From the NCBI RefSeq assembly GCF_000745965.1, contig NZ_JQKI01000024.1, positions 1 through 64,000 on the forward strand: 64,000 nt of DNA, given 5' to 3'. The notes below the pieces were generated by a model that saw only the letters and a list, made by a program, of their open reading frames with translations, made no database searches and was not told the origin of the DNA. This DNA comes from Edaphobacter aggregans DSM 19364. GTDB taxonomy: Bacteria; Acidobacteriota; Terriglobia; Terriglobales; Acidobacteriaceae. This document shows positions 7,802 through 17,619 of this stretch, piece after piece. The position numbers were made by a program, and so were the translations under genes. Position 1 is the first letter of the stretch, and every line of letters starts with the position of its first letter.

Positions 7802-9912
7802 TCAATCTCTATCACCATCCGGCGTTCCATAAGACACCGAAGCAGGGCTGGTAGTGGCGACCTTTACTTCCTCGGCTCCAGTCAGTAAAGCTAAATGAAA
7901 GGTAGCGCCCCGCCCGTCGTTCGCCGTGGCCCACACACGGCCGCCATGTGACTCGACGATGGAACGGCTGATCGCCAGGCCCATGCCGGAGCCCTGCGGT
8001 TTGGTCGTAAAAAAAGCATTGAAGATCTGATCCATCTTTTCGGCGGGCAACCCTACCCCTGTGTCGCCGACTGAGATCAGCAGTCGGCCGTCCCGACCCA
8101 GTTGCGACTTGACCGTAACTACTCCGCCGGTCTCCTTCATCGCCTCGATGCCGTTGAGCATGAGGTTCATGAGCACCTGCTGCAGTTGCACGCCGTCTGC
8201 CGTGATCTTGGGAAGATTGACGGCGAGTTCGGTGCGCATCGAAACCGCATACCGGTTGGCCTCGCCCAGCAGCAACACGACCATTTCGCGGACAATCTCG
8301 TTCACGTCGACCAACTCACGTTGTGGAGCAGACTTGCTGTACAAGGACCGTAAGCGATCGATGATGTCACTGGCGCGCATTCCCGCCTTGACCATACCAT
8401 CTGCTGCCTCGCACGCCAGTTCCAAATCCGGCTGTTCGCGCTTAAGCGATTGCAAGCAGGCGTGCGCATTCGCAACCGCCGCAGCGATCGGCTGTTTAAT
8501 TTCGTGCGCCAGGGAGACGGTCAGTTCGCCCATCGTCGTCACGCGGCTAAGGTGAGCAAGGTCCGCCTGTAGCTGTTCGGCTCGTTTGCGATCTTCGATG
8601 TCGGTTGAGTTGCCGTACCACCGGATGATTGTGCCCTTCGCATCCCGCAGCGGTACGGCGCGGACCAGGAACCACCGATATTCCCCATCCGCTGCACTGC
8701 GGAAGCGCACCTCATTCTCGAAGCGCTCGCGGCCAGCCGCCATCGCGCCGCGCCGCTTCTCCCTATGACTCTCTAAATCTTCGGGGTGAACGGCGGCTTC
8801 CCAACCCGAGCCGACTGACTTCTCGGTCGACAAACCGGTGTATTCCTGCCAGTTGCGATTGACGAAGTCCACAGAGCCATCGGGCAGAGCGGTCCAGGCA
8901 AATGACGGCATGGTTTCAATCACATCCCGAAGCTTCCTTTCCTGACGCCGCAATCGCTGAACGAGCAATCGATGCAACGCCCAAAACAGTGCCACGAAAG
9001 CGGCAACGCACAGCGTGCGGAACCAGTTCGTTTGGTAAAAGGCCGGGGCGATCGCGAAGTCCAGAACCGCGCCTTGCTCGTTCCACACACCGCTGTTGTT
9101 GGAGGCGATCACGCTGAGGCGGTAGTTACTCGGTGGCAGGTTCGTGTAGTGCGCTCGGCGACTGTAGCCCAACTCTCTCCAGTCCTTGTCCTGCGGTTCA
9201 AGTCTGACTCGGAAGCGCGCCTTCTCCGGTACGGCGAGGCTCAGAGTTGTGTAGTCGAAGGTCAGATCGTGAACGCGTGCAGGCAGGTGCAAGCCGTTCG
9301 ATACATCGTACGTTTTGCCATCAGCAACGACTTGCTCGATGTGCACCTGAGGCGGAAGCTCGTTAAACGGAAGGTGACGAGGATCGATCACGCTGACCCG
9401 TCCCCAGATACGAACCAGATCTTCCCATCCGGGGATTTGCTGGCACGCGGGCTGAAAGCGCTGAGGAATGCAACCGACGGGACCACGTCGGTATTGTCGA
9501 AAGCTGTCGCCTGGATCGTATGCTTGGGATCTGCGACCCAGGTGTCCAACTCCGACCGGGCAATGCGCACCAGACCGCAGAGCATGTACAAACAGACGGC
9601 GTGATCGTCGTCTTCCATGGACCAATGGACCGCATCGCAGGGCAGTCCGTTCTTGCTCGCAAGTGTCGATACCTTGCCGTTGCTGATCCGGCTCAGTCCG
9701 CCTTCGGTCGCGGCCCACAGCGTTCCACCAGAACCGAATCGAAGTACGCTGACACGGCCCTCGCCCAGGCCATCAACGGCCGCATACAATGCGCGGACCT
9801 TACCGTCCTTGAAATAGGCCAAGCCGAGAGATTGATCTAACGCGGAAGCACACGAGCAGCACGCCAACAGAATCGCTAGCGCGATCACCGCCCCTCTGTG
9901 TGCCCTCTCCAT
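7802..9912 (-). pseudogene. Propeller/Y_Y_Y sensor histidine kinase, internally deleted and frameshifted
   Basis: Two frames together make one kinase. The 5' frame (9912 to about 9388) has a signal peptide, one or two blades of a sensor propeller (GTLWAATEGGLSRI, HWSMEDDDHA) and ends at an early stop. The 3' frame resumes with VSVIDPRHLPFNELPP and runs through a Y_Y_Y domain, one transmembrane helix, a PAS domain, SLAHEIKQP and the ATPase domain to 7802. Adding a single G in the GGG run near 9388-9392 joins them. The propeller is also far shorter than usual for this family, with the signal peptide abutting a late blade. A missing base in the assembly could explain the shift but not the missing propeller. 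The stop overlaps the TTG alternative start of the binding-protein gene. Confidence 0.75.
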
Positions 9913-9953
9913 GTAGCTAACATCATCTTACTCCCGGACCTGCTGGGCTGAGC

Positions 9954-12900
9954 TCAGGTTCGCGTCCCTTCCTTCGGCCTGCGTTTCGAATTGCCCAGGC
10001 CGCCTGAACTACTAGCCGTGGCGCGCAGCAGCCTCGACCGGGCCACGGGATAGAGGTTGCTGCCGGCAAGAAATACCGTTCCCCGATGCTCCATGACCGC
10101 GCGTAGATTGATCATTGCCTGCTCCTGGTCGCCCTGCGCGCCATAAGCCAGCGCACGCAGATACGGCACCAGCGAAAGCTCATCCTGCGGCTGAATCTCC
10201 GACAGCAGATCGAGGGCTTTGCCGGGGTCTTTCTCCGAGATGGCCAGAGCCGCGCGCAGCCCCAGAGGACCGTAGCGCGTCACCGCCGTGCCTCCGGAGC
10301 GCAGCTGCTCCAGCGAGGTAATCGCCCGCTCCGTATTGGCTCGCTCGCCGCATAGCGCTGCTGCCATGCCGGAACGGAACCTCGACGCGTTGCCGCCGGA
10401 CAGTGCGTCGCTCGCTCGCACCAGGGTGAGCGCCTTGGAACAATCCTCCAACAGCGCACGATCGAGAGCCCTCTGCGCGAAGAGATAGGCGCGCGCTGAC
10501 GCAAGCTCGGGAACGGCCTTAGTCGTAGCAACCGCGTTGTTCCACGCCGCTTCATCCATGCGCCCACTGTTGTCCAGATACAGCCCGTAGCTGGCGATCG
10601 CAGCAGGTGGTTCGGCTCGATTGGTTTGCAGGCGATTGTGGAACGAGCGTGTCTCCTCGGCAACCACATCCTCCCGTCCCGCCAGATAGCCCGCCGCGAG
10701 CCGTAGCCCGCTCGCCGCTATGCCAAGCTGCTTCGCCTGCGTCTCAAGCTGCAGCGCAGAGTCGAAGCGATCCAGGCCAATCATCGCCTTCTCCGCCTCC
10801 GCATAGGCATCAGCGCGATACGGATCAACTTCGTAGGCCTGCTGCGCGGCGAGCAGCGCCTCCACAAGATGTCCCTGCGCGAGCAACACGCGCGACAACC
10901 CCACCATTCCATCGACATCCCGCGGAAAGCGCTCGGTATAGTGGCGGATCGTCGTGGCGGCCCGGCCGTAATCTCCGACCGCAATCATCTCGTAGCAAAA
11001 CTGCGCCCGCAGCCGTACCTTCTCGTCCGCGCCCTTTGAAGCCGCCTGTGCATGCTCTGCGGCCGCAATGGCGGCCACCTCTGCGTTCTGCGTCTGATAC
11101 AGCCACGCCAGCCGCATCTGCGCCTGGATAAACCGCTCGTCGCGTCCAACCGCCCGCATGTAGGCCTTAATGGCATCGTTTGCGCGGCCCGCCTGCATCG
11201 CCGCCTCTGCGGTCGAGTACGATTCCAGAGCACTCATGTCGTCCGTGCCCTCACGGCTCAACGGCACGCTGGTCTCTGCGATCGAGCGCGCGCCTTCTCC
11301 AAGCTCCGACCGAAGCGAACGCACCAGGCTGTCGATCGCCGCGGGAATCTCCTGTCGTGTCGACGCCTGCTGCGTCAGGCTGGTCAGCTTGTCGTTCGAC
11401 ACCGCATCGAGCACGTCTACGCTGATCGTGTACGGCGCATGGCCGCTGATCTCACCAAAGAGATACGCCTTCGCCCCCACGCGCTGCGCAACCACGCGGG
11501 CCGAAGCGATACTGTTCCCTTCCAGCTGATGCAGCCCCGCCCGATAGGTGTCATCTCCTCGCACGTTCAGGGTGGGAGACTGCCGCAGCGCGATCTCCAG
11601 GCCCTCCAGCACGGCGCCTCCCAGAGCCTCGCCGGTCTTGTCCTGCACCACCGTCAACAGCAGAACATCATTGGGAGCAAGTGCGGCTGAACTTAGGCGC
11701 CCGCTGCGGACTAGCGCATAGGCCCCCATGCCGATCGCCGTAACTAGCACGGAGGCAATCATGAGGCGCATCACCGAACGTCTGGGCGGAGCCTGCGGTT
11801 CGGAAGCAATCTCGGCGTGCCTCTCTTCGACGGGAGGAAGATCGTCGAGCCCGAACTCAAACTGCGTCACCCCAGACCGGCTCCGAGCCAGAGCAGGCGT
11901 TCCCCGCCCGCCGCTTGAGCCCGGCTTCCGGCCGCCAGACGGATCGCTGGCCGTGAGCACGCTTCCCTGACTCACCGTTTTTCCTGCGCTCTCAACCGGC
12001 CTCACATCCTCAGGAATTCGCAGCGGACGGATGATCACGTCGCCCGCACCAGACCCAGATTCGTTCCTGATCTGTGTGGCGTCCGGAGTGCTGTCTCTCT
12101 TCACCGGGCGCTTCTGCCGTGCAGCAACCGGCTCCAGCGATCGGACCAGCGGCACCGGAGCCGGCGCGCTTCTCTTCAGCCAGACGCTTCGGTTCAGCTT
12201 TCCTGAGATTTTGTCCAGCTCCTCGTTCAGCTCCCGCGCGCTCTGGAACCGTTCGCGTCGGTCCTTCGCCAGCAGCTTCAGGATCGCCCGCTCCAGTTCG
12301 CGTGGAATCGAATCATTCCAGTTCCGCACCGGCTCGGGGTCGTTCTCCAGCAATTGAACGAAGACCTTCGTGCTTGTGGTCCCGCGAAACGGAATCCGCC
12401 GCGTAGCCATCTCGTACATCACGACGCCAAGAGAAAACAAGTCTGAGCGCAGGTCCAGCACGTGACCTCGCGCCTGCTCCGGCGACATATAGGCTACTGT
12501 CCCCACGGTTGCGCCTGCCAACGTCAGGCCGCTCGGCTCATCGGCTGCTTGCAGTGTGTGCACGCGTTCCGCTCGCTCGATCGCGTCGACGCTTGCTCCT
12601 TGCCCTACCTTCGTTTTCCTGACCTTGGCCAGCCCGAAGTCCAGCACCTTAGCTTGGCTCGTGCCGTTTTGCTTCTTTACCAGAAAGATATTCGCCGGTT
12701 TGATATCCCGGTGCACGATGCCTTTGGCGTGGGCCGCCGACAACGCTTCGGCCACCTCGCGCGAACGCAGCAGGATCTCCTCGGCCGACAGCGCGCCGCG
12801 CGAGATCCTCTCTTTCAGCGTCTCGCCTTCCAGCAGCTCCATCACCAAATAAGGATCGCCGTCTTGTTCGCCGGTATCAAAGATCGTGCAGATATTCGGA

Positions 12901-13103
12901 TGGTTCAGTCCCGAGGCCGCGCGCGCCTCCTGCAGAAACCGCTCCCGCGTTCCCGGCACCTGATAGCCGTCGCGCACCAGCTTGATCGCCACTTCGCGGT
13001 GCAGGCGCTCGTCCCAGGCCCGAAAGACCAGGCCCATGCCGCCGCCGCCCAGTCTGCCCAGGATCTCGTACGGCCCGACCATCTGGCCAGCTTCTGGAGT
13101 CAT
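9954..13103 (-). CDS. Serine/threonine protein kinase with C-terminal repeat domain
   Basis: 1049 residues. The N-terminal kinase domain (~10-290) has the glycine loop GRLGGGGMG, the Lys of AIK at 41, HRDIKPANIF near 130 and DFGLAK near 157, all intact. A Pro/Arg/Ser-rich linker follows, then one transmembrane helix (around MIASVLVTAIGMGAYALV, ~residue 450). The extracytoplasmic half resembles bacterial kinases with tetratricopeptide-type helical repeats. It should phosphorylate proteins on Ser/Thr at the inner membrane. It is the most upstream gene of the leftward signalling cluster, 41 bp before the decayed histidine kinase, so cotranscription is likely. Confidence 0.9.
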   Translation of the reverse strand: MTPEAGQMVGPYEILGRLGGGGMGLVFRAWDERLHREVAIKLVRDGYQVPGTRERFLQEARAASGLNHPNICTIFDTGEQDGDPYLVMELLEGETLKERISRGALSAEEILLRSREVAEALSAAHAKGIVHRDIKPANIFLVKKQNGTSQAKVLDFGLAKVRKTKVGQGASVDAIERAERVHTLQAADEPSGLTLAGATVGTVAYMSPEQARGHVLDLRSDLFSLGVVMYEMATRRIPFRGTTSTKVFVQLLENDPEPVRNWNDSIPRELERAILKLLAKDRRERFQSARELNEELDKISGKLNRSVWLKRSAPAPVPLVRSLEPVAARQKRPVKRDSTPDATQIRNESGSGAGDVIIRPLRIPEDVRPVESAGKTVSQGSVLTASDPSGGRKPGSSGGRGTPALARSRSGVTQFEFGLDDLPPVEERHAEIASEPQAPPRRSVMRLMIASVLVTAIGMGAYALVRSGRLSSAALAPNDVLLLTVVQDKTGEALGGAVLEGLEIALRQSPTLNVRGDDTYRAGLHQLEGNSIASARVVAQRVGAKAYLFGEISGHAPYTISVDVLDAVSNDKLTSLTQQASTRQEIPAAIDSLVRSLRSELGEGARSIAETSVPLSREGTDDMSALESYSTAEAAMQAGRANDAIKAYMRAVGRDERFIQAQMRLAWLYQTQNAEVAAIAAAEHAQAASKGADEKVRLRAQFCYEMIAVGDYGRAATTIRHYTERFPRDVDGMVGLSRVLLAQGHLVEALLAAQQAYEVDPYRADAYAEAEKAMIGLDRFDSALQLETQAKQLGIAASGLRLAAGYLAGREDVVAEETRSFHNRLQTNRAEPPAAIASYGLYLDNSGRMDEAAWNNAVATTKAVPELASARAYLFAQRALDRALLEDCSKALTLVRASDALSGGNASRFRSGMAAALCGERANTERAITSLEQLRSGGTAVTRYGPLGLRAALAISEKDPGKALDLLSEIQPQDELSLVPYLRALAYGAQGDQEQAMINLRAVMEHRGTVFLAGSNLYPVARSRLLRATASSSGGLGNSKRRPKEGTRT

Positions 13104-13232
13104 GCCTCTGGACTATTCCGTTCTTATCGCTGCATCGCCTGTAGATACAGGCTTTATGCGCTCATCATACCGGCCACCCACCATGCGGTTACATGCAACC
13201 TTAGTCGTGTTACTCAATTGACAACAGGCTTC

Positions 13233-13238
13233 TATAAT
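13233..13238 (+). promoter_or_regulatory. -10 box for a probably leaderless transcript
   Basis: A perfect TATAAT lies 6 nt before the GTG at 13245, so transcription should begin at or next to the start codon. TTGACA at 13218-13223 is only 9 bp upstream, too close to serve as the -35 of this box. No ribosome-binding site is present. Confidence 0.55.
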
Positions 13239-13244
13239 CGACCT

Positions 13245-13967
13245 GTGCCCTCCACTTTTCAGCCAATTCGCCGTACCCATGGCCAGACCCTGCTCATCGA
13301 TGCCGACGACACGCTATGGGAGAACAACATCTACTTCGAGCGCGCCATCGCCTCCTTCATCTCCTATCTCGATCACCAGATCCACACCCCCGCCGAGGTC
13401 CGCGAACACCTCAACCGTTGCGAGCATGCAACGATCTCGGCCCACGGATACGGCCTCAGGAGCTTCCGCCGCTCCCTCGTCAACTGCTTCGAGCAGCTCG
13501 TCGGCGCGCCCGTCACCGACGAGCAGCACCAGCGCATCCATAGCTTTGCCGACTCCATCGCCCACCACGAGATCGAGTTGCTTCCCCGCGTCGCCGAAAC
13601 CCTGGCGGAACTCACCACACGCCATCGCCTCATCCTCGTCACCAAGGGTGATCCCGCCGAGCAGACCGGAAAGCTTCAGCGCTCCGGCCTCGCGCCGCAC
13701 TTTACCGCCGTCGAGGTGCTCCCAGAGAAGCACAACGAAGCCTACCTGTCCCTCTCAGCGCACCACCGCTGCGACGCCGCACACACGTGGATGATCGGCA
13801 ACAGCCCCCGCTCGGACATCAATCCCGCCCTCAGCGCTGGACTTCACGCCGTCTTTATTCCGCACAGCTTCACATGGATTCTCGAGCACGAGACCGTGAA
13901 ACCCGCTCCCTCAGGCCAGCACCTGCTCGAGCTTCTCGCCTTCGCCGATCTCCTCCATCACTTCTGA
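13245..13967 (+). CDS. HAD-superfamily hydrolase
   Basis: 240 residues from the GTG at 13245. Motif I is LIDADDTLWEN near residue 20 (DxDxT with the nucleophilic Asp), motif II is the VTKGD segment, and motif III/IV is MIGNSPRSDINPA. A helical cap lies between. HAD enzymes of this build are usually small-molecule phosphatases or dehalogenase-like hydrolases; the substrate cannot be read from sequence. The frame is open far upstream, but that part overlaps the divergent kinase and lacks HAD similarity. The TATAAT at 13233 supports the GTG start. Confidence 0.85.
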   Translation: MPSTFQPIRRTHGQTLLIDADDTLWENNIYFERAIASFISYLDHQIHTPAEVREHLNRCEHATISAHGYGLRSFRRSLVNCFEQLVGAPVTDEQHQRIHSFADSIAHHEIELLPRVAETLAELTTRHRLILVTKGDPAEQTGKLQRSGLAPHFTAVEVLPEKHNEAYLSLSAHHRCDAAHTWMIGNSPRSDINPALSAGLHAVFIPHSFTWILEHETVKPAPSGQHLLELLAFADLLHHF

Positions 13968-13984
13968 TCTCTGCCCCAGGCCGA

Positions 13985-15751
13985 TCACCAGGGATACGGC
14001 GGTCCCTTCGCCAGTACAGCCTCCAGCTTCCGATCGTGACCGTAGATGTCGTCGAAGAAGTGAACCGAGCCGTCCTCATCCACCACGGCCGTAACGTACA
14101 GGATCAGCACCGGGACCGTCGTATTCAGGTTGACCGTCCTGTTGTCCGGTCCAGAGTCCATCGCCTGCTGGGCAGCTGCCTCTGTCCACCTTCCATTGTC
14201 CTGATTGCGCAGCAGAAACGCCGCAAGCTCAGCCGGATGTTCCAGCCGTATGCAACCGTGGCTGAAGTCACGCCGCGACTGCGAGAACAGCTGCGTCGCC
14301 GGCGTACTGTGCAGATACACATTGTTCGAGTTGGGAAAGATAAACTTGATCAGCCCCAGCGAGTTCTTCGGCCCCGGCTTCTGCCGCACCGAGCACTTGC
14401 CGCTGCGAAGTCCCGCGACCATGTCGGCACCGGAGCAGCCGCCCGTCACCTCAAACTGCTCCTTCTCCAGATAGCCACTCCCTCCGCGATTGATCCCCGG
14501 AATCACCGACGATCGAATGATGCTCGGAGGAACATTCCAGTAAGGACGAAACACAATGTAGCGGATATTGTCCGTGAACACCGGCGTCTGCGTCGGTGCA
14601 GCCTTGCCCACCACGACGTTCATCACTACGCCGATCTTCTGTCCGCTCTCAAACGCGCGCAGCCGAAACTCCGGAATGTTCACCACAACCGGAGGCTGAG
14701 GAAACTCGAGCGGCATCCACCGCCATCGTTCGAGCGCGTCCGACAGCTGCTGAACCCGTGTCGCCAGCGGAACGTTCAGCTCACGAACCGTGGCGGCGCC
14801 CAGCTTCCCATCGGCGGTCATTCCGTGCCGCTCCTGAAAATGCTTCACTCCCTCCGCAACTGCGTCGTCATACCCCTGCGGATCGCTGCCCGCAGGCATG
14901 TCGCCAAGCTGGCGCAGCCTCGCTACAAGCTGGGCGACTCCCGGATAGTTGTCACCGACGCCAACGCTCTTCGTCACCGCAGGCACTGGAGCGCCATCGC
15001 CCTGCGCCGCCAGCTGTTGGTAGTGATTCAGTGCAGCCGCCGTTCGGCGGTATCCGTTGTAAGCCGGCTCCACCCCTTCGAGCACCGCATGAACATCGGC
15101 CGCATTCACCACAGTCGTGACCAGGAAACCCGGCAGGTCGTACTTCTTCGTCACCACGTCGATGCCGAAGTTGAACTTCCTCGGATTCACCCGGCCGATG
15201 TGCAGGTCCGAGATATAACGCATCGCCGCAACCGTCAGTTCCGCATCGAAGTCGGCCTTCTGCACATCATCGGCTGTCTTCAGGGCATCCACTCTCTGCG
15301 GCCACCTGGACGCGTCGTAGTCAACCGTCGATAGGCCCTTCTGTGCGCTGACCTCCACCGCCTGAATCACCCCGGCCCCCTGTTTGCTCAATCCATCCGC
15401 TCGCAGCCACAGCGGAGCGTAGCCCGATGCCTCGTAGACCGCCACAAAGTGCTTCGTGTAGTCGGAGAAGTTCGGCCGCTCCATCCCCGCAATCTGGCCC
15501 GCAGCCGCGATCTCTTTCACACGCGCCGCAAACGCCGGCGACACCTGCGCCGGAGCCGGCGGCGCGCTCTGCACCGCAGCCGTTGCCGAGACCGCTCCTC
15601 GAGCAGCCGACGGTGGAGGGGCTGCCTTCGGAGCCTGGCTCGGCGTCTGCGATTTGCAGCCCGTGGCCGCAATCGACACCATCAGTACGGAAATACTCAG
15701 ACGACGCAGTGGCCACAACGATGGATTCCGGTCAGAAAGAAAAGGCATGGA
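13985..15751 (-). CDS. Murein L,D-transpeptidase, YcbB/LdtD type, lipoprotein
   Basis: 588 residues from the ATG at 15751. A hydrophobic signal ends in SIAATGC, a lipobox, followed by an Ala/Pro-rich linker. The middle includes a peptidoglycan-binding segment (AVAEGVKHFQERHGMTADGKLG). The YkuD catalytic domain carries YLHSTPA and SHGCIRLEHP with the nucleophilic Cys. The enzyme makes or exchanges 3-3 crosslinks in the periplasmic murein. The frame also has a TTG start at 15799, but TTTAAT 6 nt before 15751 fits a leaderless start there. Convergent with the HAD gene, 17 bp apart. Confidence 0.9.
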   Translation of the reverse strand, partial: SMPFLSDRNPSLWPLRRLSISVLMVSIAATGCKSQTPSQAPKAAPPPSAARGAVSATAAVQSAPPAPAQVSPAFAARVKEIAAAGQIAGMERPNFSDYTKHFVAVYEASGYAPLWLRADGLSKQGAGVIQAVEVSAQKGLSTVDYDASRWPQRVDALKTADDVQKADFDAELTVAAMRYISDLHIGRVNPRKFNFGIDVVTKKYDLPGFLVTTVVNAADVHAVLEGVEPAYNGYRRTAAALNHYQQLAAQGDGAPVPAVTKSVGVGDNYPGVAQLVARLRQLGDMPAGSDPQGYDDAVAEGVKHFQERHGMTADGKLGAATVRELNVPLATRVQQLSDALERWRWMPLEFPQPPVVVNIPEFRLRAFESGQKIGVVMNVVVGKAAPTQTPVFTDNIRYIVFRPYWNVPPSIIRSSVIPGINRGGSGYLEKEQFEVTGGCSGADMVAGLRSGKCSVRQKPGPKNSLGLIKFIFPNSNNVYLHSTPATQLFSQSRRDFSHGCIRLEHPAELAAFLLRNQDNGRWTEAAAQQAMDSGPDNRTVNLNTTVPVLILYVTAVVDEDGSVHFFDDIYGHDRKLEAVLAKGPPYPW

Positions 15752-15802
15752 CCCATTAAACACGGAATCGAAAAACTGTCTGCAAAGTAATCTTCTCAAC
15801 GG

Positions 15803-16906
15803 CTATTTCTCATCCCCATAGATCCCGACCTGAACCGCTCCCCCTTCAACCACCTTCGCGCGATACATCCCCGGCGTATTGAAGCTCCAAGCCAGCTCGC
15901 CGTCCGGCGCAATGGCAATCACGCCGCCGTCGCCGTGAATCGCCTTCAGGTCCTTCTGCACCACCTCATCCACCGCGGCCTGCAACTTCATTCCCTTGTA
16001 TTGAACCAGCGAGCAGATCGTCCGCGCCACCGTCAGCCGGATAAAGTACTCTCCCGCCCCCGTAGCCGAGACCGCGCAAGACTCGTTCGAGGCGTACGTC
16101 CCCGCCCCGATGATCGGCGAGTCTCCTACCCTGCCCCACCGCTTCGCCTGCGTCCCCCCAGTCGAGGTCCCCGCAGCGATGTTGCCATTCCTATCGAGCG
16201 CCACCACCCCCACCGTGCCGTACTTATGCGCATCCGTCGGCTCGATCTCGGCCATCCCGCCCGCAGGCGCAGGCGGAGCACCCGCCGGCCTCTGCGGCAG
16301 CGGAGCGCCCTCTTTCTTCAACTGCCGGATCAGGCTCTGCCATCTCCGCTCCGTGAAGAAGTAGCTCGGGTCCACCTGCTCCAGCCCAACGCTTGCCGCG
16401 AACTGGTCCGCACCCGTGTCGATCAGCATCACATGCGGCGACTTCTCCATCACCGCCCGCGCCAGCGAGATCGGATGTCGTGTCCGCGTCACTCCCGCCA
16501 CAGCTCCGGCCTTCATCGTCACCCCGTCCATCACCGCCGAGTCCAGCTCATTCTTTCCGTCCGCGGTAAACACCGCGCCCTTGCCCGCGTTGAACAGCGG
16601 GTTGTCCTCCATCAGCTTGATCGCCGCCTCCACCGCGTCCATCGACGAGCCGCCCTTCTCCAGCACATCCGCCGCCGCCTGGATCGACTGTTTCAGAGCC
16701 GCCCTGTACGCCGCATCCGTCTCCGCGCTCATCGACTTCCGTTCAATCACCCCCGCGCCGCCGTGCAGCACCACCGCCCACTTATGTCCCGAAGCCGTTG
16801 TAGTCTGGGCCGGATCCGACGCCGCCATCACCCCAGGCCCTGTTACCACCGAACCGCCCAGCCCAATCAGCACCGCTACCACACCTATACGAAGACCTGC
16901 ACGCAT
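15803..16906 (-). CDS. Isoaspartyl peptidase / plant-type L-asparaginase, secreted
   Basis: 367 residues with an N-terminal signal peptide. Ntn-hydrolase family 2 features are clear: WAVVLHGGAGV, the AFNAGKGAVF-type segment, and the autoprocessing site KYGTVGVVALD where the Thr becomes the new N-terminal nucleophile. GTSTGGTQAKRWGRVGDSPIIGAGTYA forms the substrate pocket. Such enzymes hydrolyse beta-aspartyl dipeptides and asparagine; the signal peptide places this one in the periplasm. An ~18-residue Pro/Gly-rich segment just before the processing site may be a loop lost on maturation. Confidence 0.9.
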   Translation of the reverse strand: MRAGLRIGVVAVLIGLGGSVVTGPGVMAASDPAQTTTASGHKWAVVLHGGAGVIERKSMSAETDAAYRAALKQSIQAAADVLEKGGSSMDAVEAAIKLMEDNPLFNAGKGAVFTADGKNELDSAVMDGVTMKAGAVAGVTRTRHPISLARAVMEKSPHVMLIDTGADQFAASVGLEQVDPSYFFTERRWQSLIRQLKKEGAPLPQRPAGAPPAPAGGMAEIEPTDAHKYGTVGVVALDRNGNIAAGTSTGGTQAKRWGRVGDSPIIGAGTYASNESCAVSATGAGEYFIRLTVARTICSLVQYKGMKLQAAVDEVVQKDLKAIHGDGGVIAIAPDGELAWSFNTPGMYRAKVVEGGAVQVGIYGDEK

Positions 16907-17077
16907 CGACCAATCCCTTTCTTTCCGAAAGCTCAGACAGACATTTTTAGGATGAGACCAGCAGTGTACCGCCTCATCAGCGCATCACCAACGGCAACCC
17001 ACACAATCCGCAGCGGGATGCTATACTAACTTTCGGATTGCTCACCGCTCTTTCTGGACCTGCAGTGCAGAGCCAAT

Positions 17078-17162
17078 GCGGAGGTGGCGAAATTGGCAGA
17101 CGCACAAGCTTGAGGTGCTTGCGCCGCAAGGCATAGGGGTTCAAGTCCCCTCCTCCGCACCA
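17078..17162 (+). tRNA. tRNA-Leu (GAG)
   Basis: 85 nt with a 7 bp acceptor stem (GCGGAGG/CCTCCGC), discriminator A and encoded CCA. The anticodon stem CAAGC/GCTTG closes the loop TTGAGGT, giving anticodon GAG. A long variable arm and the GGTTCAAGTCC T-arm are typical of class II tRNA-Leu. Confidence 0.95.
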
Positions 17163-17198
17163 ATCCAAAACATCTTTCCGGAAGGCACTCTTTCCCCG

Positions 17199-17501
17199 AT
17201 GGTCATCGTTCTCGTTATCCTGCATGTCCTGGTTGCGTTCTTTCTGATCGGCGTCGTCCTGCTCCAGCAGGGCAAGTCGGCCGATCTCGCCGCGGCCTTC
17301 GGTGGCCAGGGCTCACAGACCGCCTTCGGCCCCCGCGGCGCGGCCAACTTGCTCACCCGGCTCACCACCTACTCGGCCATCGTCTTCATGCTCACCTCCG
17401 TCGGCCTCACTATCCTGATGTCTCGTGCCTCAGCCGACAGCTCCGTCCTCTCCCGCCACACCACCACCCAGCAGCAACAGCAGAGCACGCCGAAGAAGTA
17501 A
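17199..17501 (+). CDS. secG: Preprotein translocase subunit SecG
   Basis: 100 residues with two transmembrane helices (residues ~2-22 and ~58-75) around the conserved LLQQGKSADLAAAFGGQGSQTAFGPRGA loop, followed by a Ser/Gln-rich tail. SecG stimulates the SecYEG channel in the inner membrane. It starts 37 bp after the tRNA-Leu gene; SecG next to a tRNA-Leu is a common arrangement. No strong ribosome-binding site precedes the ATG. Confidence 0.93.
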   Translation: MVIVLVILHVLVAFFLIGVVLLQQGKSADLAAAFGGQGSQTAFGPRGAANLLTRLTTYSAIVFMLTSVGLTILMSRASADSSVLSRHTTTQQQQQSTPKK

Positions 17502-17619
17502 GCTGCCGATTCCACATCCAACAAACGCGGGCTTCGGCCTGCGTTTGTCCTTTAATTCCGGTTTGATTTTTATCCGTCAAGTACGCGCATATCCCGGTCA
17601 TCCTTATAGGCTTTAATTC

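Noticed and set aside
13218..13238. TTGACA followed by TATAAT before the HAD gene as a full sigma-70 promoter
   Set aside because: The spacing is 9 bp, far from the 16-18 bp needed; only the TATAAT was kept.
12462..13244. Long plus-strand frame upstream of the HAD gene (total 501 codons)
   Set aside because: It is antisense to the Ser/Thr kinase and has no protein-family similarity; GC-rich codon bias keeps it open.
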